Position numbers and translations under genes: made by a program
Part shown: in pieces, positions 6,246-13,419 of the stretch
How the letters are laid out: every line of letters begins with the position of its first letter
How positions within the stretch are numbered: the stretch's first letter is position 1
The notes under the pieces: model-generated
Database searches by the model: none
Told to the model about the DNA's origin: nothing
Seen by the model: only the letters and a program-made list of their open reading frames with translations
Source of the DNA: Cloacimonetes bacterium UBA5553
Lineage (GTDB): Bacteria; Cloacimonadota; Cloacimonadia; Cloacimonadales; Cloacimonadaceae
Assembly: GCA_002425825.1 (NCBI GenBank)
Contig: DIMZ01000066.1
Coordinates: 7,588-21,015 of the forward strand
Reading direction: 5' to 3'
Length of the DNA stretch: 13,428 bases

Positions 6246-9002
6246 ATGAAACAATTCAGAATCCTGCATTATTTAATCATAGCAGCAGCTATACTTATAT
6301 CACCCGTGGAGAAAGCCTTCACATCTGACCCGGTCACACTTGAGGAGACAAAGTTCCACGCCACTATACTTCAGGACGGGAAACTTGAAGTACTGTATAC
6401 AATCACATTCACTGAACATCAGAACAGGGACAGGATACGTGCTATCGGGCAGTTCATTGAACCTATGGTTATAATTGAATCATGGGGGACATCTGAGGGG
6501 AAGAAGTTTAATGTCACTATGAACAGCAATGGCGGAGGGTACTACGCGGCAGTATTTAACATACGCACAGAAACAGAAAAGAAATATATCATCAACATCC
6601 GCTACAGAATCGATAAGCCTGTTGTATCAGGGACAAAATACGAAGGGAAAGATTACACTACATTCTGGTGGCCGCCGATTCAGTGGGACCTCCCTATAAA
6701 AAAGCAGGTTGTACAGATAATCACTCCTGTGGAGATACCGAAGAAATACAAAAAAGCTGAACAGATTAAAGATGACCTTGTGAACAGTTCAGGTGTAATT
6801 GCAAATACAGATACTGTGAAAAAAAATGATCGCTGGATATACTACCCCTCCCTATGGAAAGGTAAGAACTACCTGTCTCTCCACATAGAAAAGAAAGATC
6901 TTTCCAGAAAGTACAAGCAGGATGTGAGCTTCTTCTACCCGGCTAAATACACAGCAATCGGAGCACAGGGCGGAACATATTCAATAGACAGTTTCAGTGC
7001 AGGTGATACAATTGAAGATGGTGATTACATCATTGATTCAGGTTCCGCTTTTATCAACATCCTTCCGGAGATGGATGACGCCAGGAATATAAACAGCGAT
7101 ACAACATACTTCATTGTGATATTGGAAGGGGGAAAAAGAAATATATACAGGGAGATTATTAAATCATACAAAACCCTGACGCACACAATGGTTAAGGTCT
7201 ATGACGGAGCCACATATAAAAATCCGGAGAAAAAGATATCCGCAAAGCTGAGATACTCAATAAATGAATCAGGCGAAACTCTGTATGACCGGTTCGATCT
7301 CATCACATCACGCCCGGTTGAAAAAGGTGAGTACCTCGCTTTCATGCTCCCTGTAAAAGGGGAATATCCGCAGGAGTGTGATTTTGAAAAAAGATTATAT
7401 GACAACAGGTTCAGGATTAACTATTTTCACGAAGGTATTGAATTCGGGAAACCCTTTAAAAAACTTATACTGATGATAAACCAGCCGTTTAAAGGTGCAA
7501 AAGGAGACGAGCATTTCTCTGACTACAATAAAACACGGCCATTCACAGTTAAAACTTCTGACGTCAATCTCTTCAGAGTGTGGCAGTATGATGAGATTGT
7601 CACTGATTCAAAAGCCGGGGAGATCGACAGAACTGTGTCATTCAGAGCCCAGTCTGAGACATGGGAGAGCGGCCGCATACCTGACCTGGCAATTGAGTTA
7701 TATGCGCCATACAGATCTGTGGACATCAACCCCATTGAATCAATAGCGACTATCTTCAATGATGCTATAGCGGGAAATCTCACACATGCGCATACAGATA
7801 TACTTTTAAACCTGCTGGGACTGATTATCGGATTTATACTTATCATGTATTTCTTTAACTTCTTCTTTCTTATTACGGAGATTGCTGTTGCCGGGCTCTT
7901 TGTGTACATCGCAGGACTGATTATGAAGGTGGATCTCTTCGCGAAAATTTTCTTCCCCGCAGGGAGAAAGATGCTAAGCCTGAATTCAGGATGGATACTG
8001 AGTTTCAATTCACTTATAGTCCCCTTCAGGATCGCTTTTTATACGGGATCAGGGCTACTTGCACTATTCATGGTTGTGCTGAAGTTCCACCCTGCAATAA
8101 AGAAAAAGTTCGAGAAGAAGCCTGATTATATAACACCGGAGATCCAGATTGAAACTTTCCGCACAGGTGAGACAATCGAAAACCTCAACCCTGTTGAAAC
8201 AGCCGTTTTCCTCAACAAACCCTCAAAGGCTGTACAGCTCATAGTGATGGATCTATTCAGCAAAGGATATATTGATCTAATCAACAGGAATCCGCTCCAG
8301 GTTAAGATTCTTAAAAAGAAGGATGATACCCTCTCACTTTATGAAGCCGCATTTCTTGATTCCATAGCTGATGACGGCACACTGGCAAAGAACAGTATTC
8401 CCGTTGTTCTTAAATCTGTAACATCAAGCCTGCAGTCCAAGGTCTGGAAGGCTGACATAAATAAAACAGCTGATGTCTACATGAAGAAGGTGGATAGCCA
8501 CTGGAAGGACTTCACCACCCGCACTCCGGAGAGGAGGCGCGGCTACTTTGATGAGCACCATCCCTGGATCATACTTAATGACAACTTCAGCAGGGAGCCT
8601 GAAACATGGATGAAAGATATAGTCACTGACACCGGAACCTCCAAATCGAAGCCCGTCGAGTTCTTTGAGAAGATTTCGGGCGGAGAACAGGGCGCCTCTT
8701 TCAAAGAGAGCATCACCGACTTTGCTGAGGGTATAGTTGAGAACGTGGAGAACTTCTCTTCGAAAGTTGTGGAGAATGTGGAGAACCTCTTCAAGGTCAC
8801 AGATGTTAAGGCTGCGGAGATAGCAGCCATTAATCTTCCGGAGAAGATCTCCTCATTCAGTTATGACGCGTGCCATTCGGCATGTCACTCGGCTTGCCAT
8901 TCAGCATGTGTACATGATGCCTGCCATTCGGCATGTCACTCGGCATGTGTGCATGATGCCTGTCATTCAGCCTGCCACTCGGCATGTGTTTCGAACTTTT
9001 AG
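6246..9002 (+). CDS. DUF2207-like membrane protein with a C-terminal Cys-His-Ser-Ala repeat tail
   Basis: 918 residues; the start is supported by GGAGA at 6236-6240 and a signal-like hydrophobic N-terminus (about 8-26). About 27-215 match the N-terminal extracytoplasmic beta domain of the DUF2207 family (ATILQDGKLEVLYTITFTE, FWWPPIQWDLPI). About 215-500 are further beta-rich sequence of unknown fold. Three hydrophobic segments follow (about 519-543, 545-560, 583-612). About 620-790 resemble the cytoplasmic DUF2207 tail (NLNPVETAVFL, LIVMDLFSKGYIDLI). About 815-870 are a charged helical linker with a doubled VENVEN motif. The last 43 residues are [CHSA]3, CVHDA, [CHSA]2, CVHDA, [CHSA]2, CVSNF, with ten Cys (876, 880, 884, 888, 893, 897, 901, 906, 910, 914) and nine His. 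An odd number of membrane spans places this tail in the cytoplasm. It is probably the substrate of the radical SAM enzyme encoded 8 bases downstream. The tail could instead be a metal-binding element; its function is unproven. Confidence 0.85.
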   Translation: MKQFRILHYLIIAAAILISPVEKAFTSDPVTLEETKFHATILQDGKLEVLYTITFTEHQNRDRIRAIGQFIEPMVIIESWGTSEGKKFNVTMNSNGGGYYAAVFNIRTETEKKYIINIRYRIDKPVVSGTKYEGKDYTTFWWPPIQWDLPIKKQVVQIITPVEIPKKYKKAEQIKDDLVNSSGVIANTDTVKKNDRWIYYPSLWKGKNYLSLHIEKKDLSRKYKQDVSFFYPAKYTAIGAQGGTYSIDSFSAGDTIEDGDYIIDSGSAFINILPEMDDARNINSDTTYFIVILEGGKRNIYREIIKSYKTLTHTMVKVYDGATYKNPEKKISAKLRYSINESGETLYDRFDLITSRPVEKGEYLAFMLPVKGEYPQECDFEKRLYDNRFRINYFHEGIEFGKPFKKLILMINQPFKGAKGDEHFSDYNKTRPFTVKTSDVNLFRVWQYDEIVTDSKAGEIDRTVSFRAQSETWESGRIPDLAIELYAPYRSVDINPIESIATIFNDAIAGNLTHAHTDILLNLLGLIIGFILIMYFFNFFFLITEIAVAGLFVYIAGLIMKVDLFAKIFFPAGRKMLSLNSGWILSFNSLIVPFRIAFYTGSGLLALFMVVLKFHPAIKKKFEKKPDYITPEIQIETFRTGETIENLNPVETAVFLNKPSKAVQLIVMDLFSKGYIDLINRNPLQVKILKKKDDTLSLYEAAFLDSIADDGTLAKNSIPVVLKSVTSSLQSKVWKADINKTADVYMKKVDSHWKDFTTRTPERRRGYFDEHHPWIILNDNFSREPETWMKDIVTDTGTSKSKPVEFFEKISGGEQGASFKESITDFAEGIVENVENFSSKVVENVENLFKVTDVKAAEIAAINLPEKISSFSYDACHSACHSACHSACVHDACHSACHSACVHDACHSACHSACVSNF
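8865..8999 (+). repeat. Coding tandem repeat, 12-base CHSA units in 39-base higher-order units
   Basis: Seven 12-base units encode CHSA, with two 15-base CVHDA units and a final CVSNF. At a larger scale the array is one long and two regular copies of a 13-residue block, (H)DA-CHSA-CHSA-CV; the first copy has one extra CHSA. Third-position changes (TGC/TGT, CAT/CAC, TCG/TCA, GCA/GCC/GCT) occur between copies without changing the amino acids. Confidence 0.92.
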
Positions 9003-9005
9003 GGG
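9001..9005 (+). promoter_or_regulatory. Shine-Dalgarno deciding the radical SAM gene start
   Basis: AGGGG overlaps the stop codon of the upstream gene and lies 5 bases before the ATG at 9011. It makes that ATG the start. The earlier in-frame ATG at 8984 lies inside the Cys-repeat coding sequence and has no such site. Confidence 0.75.
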
Positions 9006-9010
9006 AACTT

Positions 9011-10414
9011 ATGGAACAGAATATATTCAGCAGAATAGATATTTTTGTGAACGCCACACGGGATGTTCTTTATCTCAGGAAGGAGGATCTCCTGCTTATA
9101 ATACGGCCCAACAGGATACAGCATGTCAATGATACAGCTTTTGATATGCTGCACTCGTTATATGCCGCGGGGATGGATGCCGAATCCGTGACATCATCAA
9201 TCTCTGAAAAGTATGGAGTTGAACGGAACCTTGTGCTCCGCGATCTCTCTGAAACTATTAACACAGTGAACGCGCTGATGAAAGAGGATTACAAATCAGC
9301 AACAGTTTCAACCATGATTGATTACGATCCTTCACTGATAAAATTTCCCATACTCTCAGAGATTGCACTTACATACAGGTGCCAGAACCGCTGTGAGTTC
9401 TGCTACGCGTCAAGCCCCTACAGGGGGAAAGAGATGAGGGAGATGAGCACTTCTGAAGTCTATACTATAATAGACAGGATCTGCGATGAAGCGAAGGTAC
9501 CAACAATTTCATTCACAGGTGGGGAGCCCACACTGCGGGAGGATCTCCCTTTACTCATTAAACACGCCGCGGACAAAGGGATGAGGACAAACCTCATCAC
9601 AAACGGAATTAAAAGCTCAAACATGGACTTTGTTAAATCTCTTGCTGACGCAGGGCTTGATTCCGCGCAGGTGAGCCTTGAATCACATGACCCCGAGTTG
9701 CACAACAGGATCACAGGGAACAGCAATGCTCATTCGCACGTAGTTCAGGGTATCCATAATCTGAAAAAGTGCGGCATTCACACTCACACCAATACAACGA
9801 TCTGCACAGGTAACAGAGAACATCTTAAGCCCCTTGCGAAATTCGTGAAGGATGAATATGACGCGCCATATCTCTCAATGAACATGATCATACCAACAGG
9901 TATTGCAAGAGATAATGATAACATCAAAATCGGTTATTCAACAATTGGCGACATCATCAGGCCTGTTATAAGGTACTGTGAAGATATTGGAATCAGGTTT
10001 GTATGGTACTCACCCACTCCGTACTGCATCTTTAATCCGGTTGACCACAACCTTGGCTCCAAATCCTGCGCATGCGTGTCAGGGCTCCTCTCGGTAAACC
10101 CGGCGGGAGATGTAATCCCATGCTCAAGCTATAATAAAGGTATCGGCAATCTCCTTAAACATTCATTCACTCATGTGTGGAACAGCGACCAGGCCCTATA
10201 CTTCAGGGAGAAGCGGTACATCCCCCCTGTATGTAAAAGCTGCGATATAAGGAAGCTCTGCGCAGGCGCCTGCCCTTTATACTGGGAGAATGCAGGGAAT
10301 TTCAGTGAAATAGAAAATGTAAGGAATATAAAACCGGGTTTAAGAAATTTCATCTGGTCAATGGAAAACAGGATAAGGCTCCGGACACGGGGAGTTGAGG
10401 GTATAAGGGGGTAG
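9011..10414 (+). CDS. Radical SAM/SPASM enzyme with PqqD-like N-terminal domain, putative modifier of the CHSA-repeat tail
   Basis: 467 residues. About 5-95 look like a PqqD-type RiPP recognition element (beta strands, then NDTAFDMLHSLYAAG and ISEKYGVERNLVLRDLSETI), the part that binds the substrate peptide in RiPP maturases. The radical SAM core holds C124, C128 and C131 (CxxxCxxC, RCQNRCEFCYA) for the S-adenosylmethionine-binding [4Fe-4S] cluster, and GGEP at 170-173. The C-terminal auxiliary-cluster domain follows the SPASM pattern: C353/C355, then NPAGDVIPC with C371, then CX2CX5CX3C at 408, 411, 417 and 421. The usual last SPASM cysteine is missing after C421, and the CxC at 353/355 adds one. 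Related enzymes install thioether or other crosslinks on Cys-containing peptides. The adjacent gene encodes a ten-Cys repeat tail, so that tail is the likely substrate. The family is clear; the product of the reaction is unknown. Confidence 0.9.
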   Translation: MEQNIFSRIDIFVNATRDVLYLRKEDLLLIIRPNRIQHVNDTAFDMLHSLYAAGMDAESVTSSISEKYGVERNLVLRDLSETINTVNALMKEDYKSATVSTMIDYDPSLIKFPILSEIALTYRCQNRCEFCYASSPYRGKEMREMSTSEVYTIIDRICDEAKVPTISFTGGEPTLREDLPLLIKHAADKGMRTNLITNGIKSSNMDFVKSLADAGLDSAQVSLESHDPELHNRITGNSNAHSHVVQGIHNLKKCGIHTHTNTTICTGNREHLKPLAKFVKDEYDAPYLSMNMIIPTGIARDNDNIKIGYSTIGDIIRPVIRYCEDIGIRFVWYSPTPYCIFNPVDHNLGSKSCACVSGLLSVNPAGDVIPCSSYNKGIGNLLKHSFTHVWNSDQALYFREKRYIPPVCKSCDIRKLCAGACPLYWENAGNFSEIENVRNIKPGLRNFIWSMENRIRLRTRGVEGIRG

Positions 10415-10416
10415 AT

Positions 10417-11682
10417 ATGGGGTCACTGAAAGAGATGATCGGGTTTCTTGATGATACACGCAAAATCATGGAATCGATACTGGATAAGTTAGGTAAACTG
10501 CAGGAGCACTTCAACAGGAACTACAATAATGTTATTGCAGTGCGGAACTCTGAAATTCAATTTCTCCAGAAAGAATTTTTCACCAGGCCTGAATCTTTCC
10601 CTGCGGAGATAAGGGAACTTTACAGCAGAAATCTTAAAACGCAGGAGAAAATTTTCAGTGAGAACCTCTCCGCCATAATTAAAAAAAGAGATGAGCTTAA
10701 AAGTAATATAGATCAAATCAACAAAGACAGAATTGACTTTTCGGAAAAGCTGAAGAAATCGAACACCACTCTTGACGCGAAAGAGGAGGCGTTGAAGAAG
10801 AAGGTGGAGGAGCTTGAAGCTAAGACATCTGCCTACAATAAAACAATTGATGAACTGAATACCGGTTTCGGTTTCATCACCAACTTTTTTAAAATGAAAA
10901 AAATTGAAGAGGAGAAGGAAGCCATTCTGCTAAAGCGGGATGAACTTGTTGGTCAGGTTGAGACAATACGGAACAAATGGGTTGAAGCTGAAAAAACCAT
11001 TGGCGAACAGGATCTGAAGATACAGGAAAACTGGAACTATCTTCAGACCGAATACTCCATTACATCAGAGAAGATAGAGACACTTGAGAAGAACAAAGAT
11101 GAGCTTATAAAAAAAGGAGCTTTCAGTGAAGCTCTCGCAGAACTTCAGGGGAGCGAGAAATATCTTTCAGCACGGTCCGGAGCAAGGGCTCCTGAAAAAT
11201 GCAGGAAGTGCGGCTCTGCCAACAGTACAAATCTTTTCTTCTGTGATTTCTGCGGTGAGCCCTTTGCGGAGAACCGGGGTGATATTGAAGGGAGCCTGGT
11301 TGAGACAGGTGAACTTAACAGGATATATACAGCGCTCACTGAAGGCGTTAAAGAAGCTGTATCCAATATTGCCCTTATGCGCGGGATAAGGGACGGAGTG
11401 AATACTTTTACCGAGAGCATAAAAAAAGTAAAGAGTACAGAGGACACCTACTCCCAGCTCCCGAAACTGAAGATTGATGTACCGAAGTTCACAGCAGAGA
11501 TGTCGGAGAAGATCTCTGAAATAGAAAAAGGTATAGACGTGAAATTCTTCAACCTCCACCCTCTTGATTTCGCGATGAAGATTAAAGCTGACACTGAAAA
11601 GACTCTGACTAAAGATAGCATCGAAAAATTCTTTACACTCATGGGTGATGAACTGAATAAAACAACAAAGGCGCAGTGGTGA
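10417..11682 (+). CDS. Coiled-coil protein with a central zinc ribbon
   Basis: 421 residues, starting 2 bases after the radical SAM stop codon, with AAGGGGG at 10405-10411 as ribosome binding site. No signal peptide or membrane segment is seen, so it should be cytoplasmic. About 60-245 are rich in Glu/Lys/Leu and predicted as long coiled coil (KKKVEELEAKTSAY, EKIETLEKNKDELIKKG). C262, C265, C276 and C279 form a CxxC-x10-CxxC zinc ribbon (CRKCG, then FFCDFCGEPF). The C-terminal 140 residues are helical and unrecognised. No known family was recognised. The position suggests a scaffold or accessory role for the radical SAM enzyme and its membrane substrate, but this rests on gene order only. Confidence 0.82.
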   Translation: MGSLKEMIGFLDDTRKIMESILDKLGKLQEHFNRNYNNVIAVRNSEIQFLQKEFFTRPESFPAEIRELYSRNLKTQEKIFSENLSAIIKKRDELKSNIDQINKDRIDFSEKLKKSNTTLDAKEEALKKKVEELEAKTSAYNKTIDELNTGFGFITNFFKMKKIEEEKEAILLKRDELVGQVETIRNKWVEAEKTIGEQDLKIQENWNYLQTEYSITSEKIETLEKNKDELIKKGAFSEALAELQGSEKYLSARSGARAPEKCRKCGSANSTNLFFCDFCGEPFAENRGDIEGSLVETGELNRIYTALTEGVKEAVSNIALMRGIRDGVNTFTESIKKVKSTEDTYSQLPKLKIDVPKFTAEMSEKISEIEKGIDVKFFNLHPLDFAMKIKADTEKTLTKDSIEKFFTLMGDELNKTTKAQW

Positions 11683-12212
11683 TGATACAGATAATTGCAG
11701 GTGCATTTTTTATAATTGCAGGTACAGGCGGCGCATTCCTGGGGCTGATGTTTCTCATTGTTTCATCAGGGAGCGGGTCAAGGCTCATCACAGGGATTGT
11801 GCTTTCTGCCATTGGCGTTGCTTTGCTGGCATCCGGAATATTTCTATTCAGAAAAGGTATGCGGGAGAGGCCCGGTTCAGTGCATGACAGGATACTTAAA
11901 GCTGCTGCAAAACATAATGGAGTGATATCAGCGGAAATTCTTGCTGCGGAAACCGGAGGCGGAGATGCTGTTGAGTTTGCACTTGCGGCGATGATCAGGA
12001 AGGGACAGGTTGCTGCCGGAGAAAAAGAGGGCAGGAAAATCTACACCTTCCCCGAACTTCAGTTTAAACTTAAATTTAAAAAGTGCCCATACTGCGGCAG
12101 CGATTACCCTGTGAAAGAGGATATTGAGCGCTGCCCCTCATGCGGCGGCGATCTTAAGATTGTTTCAGAGAGCAGTGATGGAGGGGGCGACAGGTTTTCT
12201 ATGGATGTTTAG
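11682..12212 (+). CDS. Small membrane protein with winged-helix-like segment and zinc ribbon
   Basis: 176 residues from the ATG at 11682, which overlaps the upstream stop codon in TGATG, a pattern of translational coupling. GTG codons at 11676 and 11679 are possible alternative starts. Two membrane helices lie near the N-terminus (about 3-28 and 34-56). About 65-120 resemble a winged helix (ILKAAAKHNGVISAEILAAE, AMIRKGQV, then a YTF strand). C135, C138, C151 and C154 form a zinc ribbon (KCPYCGSDY, RCPSCGGDL). It is the last gene of the cassette, and its stop overlaps that of the convergent chrA-like gene. It may be a membrane partner of the DUF2207-like protein. The fold is plausible; the function is not known. 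Confidence 0.82.
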   Translation: MIQIIAGAFFIIAGTGGAFLGLMFLIVSSGSGSRLITGIVLSAIGVALLASGIFLFRKGMRERPGSVHDRILKAAAKHNGVISAEILAAETGGGDAVEFALAAMIRKGQVAAGEKEGRKIYTFPELQFKLKFKKCPYCGSDYPVKEDIERCPSCGGDLKIVSESSDGGGDRFSMDV

Positions 12213-12219
12213 AACATCC
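12203..12219. other. Perfect inverted repeat centred on two overlapping convergent stop codons
   Basis: GGATGTT (12203-12209) and AACATCC (12213-12219) form a 7-bp stem around TAG. The plus-strand TAG (12210-12212) and the minus-strand TAA (12209-12211 read in reverse) overlap here. The hairpin might act in both directions as a weak transcript end, but neither side has a T-run. Confidence 0.5.
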
Positions 12220-13381
12220 CTAATACCATGCTCCCTGCAACACCCGCGATAACAGCAGCCCATGGAGGGAGCTTCCAGAACACAAGCATCCCGAATAGTA
12301 TTACCGCAAGCCCCAGGTCAGCGGAGGACTTGACCGCTGATGTGATCACCGGATTATAAAGTGCAGCAAGTAGTATCCCAACAACTCCCGCATTAACTCC
12401 GGTAAGCGCACCCTTAATCTTTCCGTTACCCCTGAGCCTGTTCCAGAATGGCAGTGCCCCGATTACAATAAGAAATCCCGGAAGAAAAACAGCAGCAAGT
12501 GCAACAACACCTGCTGCGATACCATCAATCATTGTGCCTATATACGCAGCGAATGTAAAGATCGGCCCGGGCAAAGCCTGTGCAGCTCCGTAACCGGCAA
12601 GGAAATCATCTTTAGTTATCCATCCCGTCGGCACAACCTCAAACTCAAGGAGAGGAAGGACAACATGCCCCCCTCCGAAAACAAGAGCCCCGGGCCTGTA
12701 AAAACTGTCCGCAATGGCTATCATGCCATTTCCTGTTATCTGCCGCATAACCGGAAGAAGAAAAAGAAGAAGGAAAAATAAAACCAGTGCTATAACACCG
12801 GTCCTGTATCCCACTGCAGCGGATGTCCCGGAATTATCCGTCTCAGCGCTGTTTCTGTAAATCAGAAGGCCTGCAAGGCCTGATGCAGCAATTATTAATA
12901 TCTGGCCCAGGGCAGTTTGTTTAAAAAGAAGAAAGACCATCGCTGCAATTGCGACTGTTGCAAGTTTATTATCAGTAACAAGTTTCTGCCACATAGTGAG
13001 TACAGCCTGGGCTACGATGGCCACTGCAACAATCTTCAGACCGTGAATCCATGCAGCGTCGCCGAAACTGAAGCCCTTCAGCAGAACTGCAAATATAATC
13101 ATTGCGATGGCAGATGGTGCCGTAAAACCGGTCCAGGCAAGAAAACCTCCGGTAAGCCCGGCCCTCATTGTTCCTATACCTATGCTCATCTGACTGCTCG
13201 CCGGGCCCGGGAGGAACTGACAGAGAGCCAGGAGATCCGCGAAGGTCTTCTCATCGAGCCATTTTCTCTTTACAACATATTCGTTGTGATAGTAGCCGAT
13301 ATGTGCGATGGGCCCGCCGAAAGAGGTAAGGCCTAGTTTCAGGGAAACTGTAAACACTTCGAGATATTGTTTTATGCTCAA
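12209..13381 (-). CDS. chrA: Chromate transporter, two-domain ChrA/CHR family
   Basis: 390 residues, the length of long-chain CHR proteins, which fuse two homologous membrane domains. The first half has the family motif SFGGPIAHIGYY at about 20-31 and QFLPGP at 55-60. The second half has FGGGHVVLPLLE at about 235-246 and YGAAQALPGP at about 264-273. Many hydrophobic segments place it in the inner membrane, where family members export chromate, proposed to be coupled to sulfate exchange. The start reads as TTG (M-S-I-K); it gives the short N-terminus usual for the family, and no better start lies upstream. It converges on the radical SAM cassette with overlapping stops and probably has no part in that system. 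Some CHR proteins have physiological roles other than chromate resistance, so the substrate is inferred. Confidence 0.9.
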   Translation of the reverse strand: MSIKQYLEVFTVSLKLGLTSFGGPIAHIGYYHNEYVVKRKWLDEKTFADLLALCQFLPGPASSQMSIGIGTMRAGLTGGFLAWTGFTAPSAIAMIIFAVLLKGFSFGDAAWIHGLKIVAVAIVAQAVLTMWQKLVTDNKLATVAIAAMVFLLFKQTALGQILIIAASGLAGLLIYRNSAETDNSGTSAAVGYRTGVIALVLFFLLLFLLPVMRQITGNGMIAIADSFYRPGALVFGGGHVVLPLLEFEVVPTGWITKDDFLAGYGAAQALPGPIFTFAAYIGTMIDGIAAGVVALAAVFLPGFLIVIGALPFWNRLRGNGKIKGALTGVNAGVVGILLAALYNPVITSAVKSSADLGLAVILFGMLVFWKLPPWAAVIAGVAGSMVLGMF

Positions 13382-13413
13382 TGGATTATCCGTTAATCTA
13401 TCATTCTTTTATA

Positions 13414-13419
13414 ATTATA
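13414..13419 (-). promoter_or_regulatory. Possible -10 box of the chrA-like gene
   Basis: Read on the minus strand this is TATAAT, a full match to the sigma-70 -10 consensus, about 33 bases before the start codon. The matching -35 element would fall beyond the window edge, so the promoter cannot be confirmed. The region is AT-rich, so a chance match is possible. Confidence 0.35.

Noticed and set aside
8865..8999. CRISPR-like array
   Set aside because: The 12-base repeats are contiguous, in frame, have no spacers and encode a regular peptide. This is a coding repeat.
8984..9010. Earlier in-frame ATG for the radical SAM gene
   Set aside because: It lies within the repeat codons of the upstream gene. 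The ATG at 9011 has AGGGG at the right distance and starts the PqqD-like domain.
8857..9132. Open frames on both strands over the Cys repeat (8863-9132 plus, 8857-9057 minus)
   Set aside because: They are by-products of a low-complexity repeat read in other frames and lack ribosome sites.
8865..10414. His-Xaa-Ser repeat (Hxs) system
   Set aside because: The repeat unit is Cys-His-Ser-Ala with no regular His-Xaa-Ser spacing, and only one radical SAM gene is present, whereas Hxs loci have paired radical SAM genes.
12209..13381. Chromate transporter as part of the Cys-tail system
   Set aside because: It is convergent, has its own candidate -10 box, and belongs to a widespread family with no known tie to radical SAM maturation.
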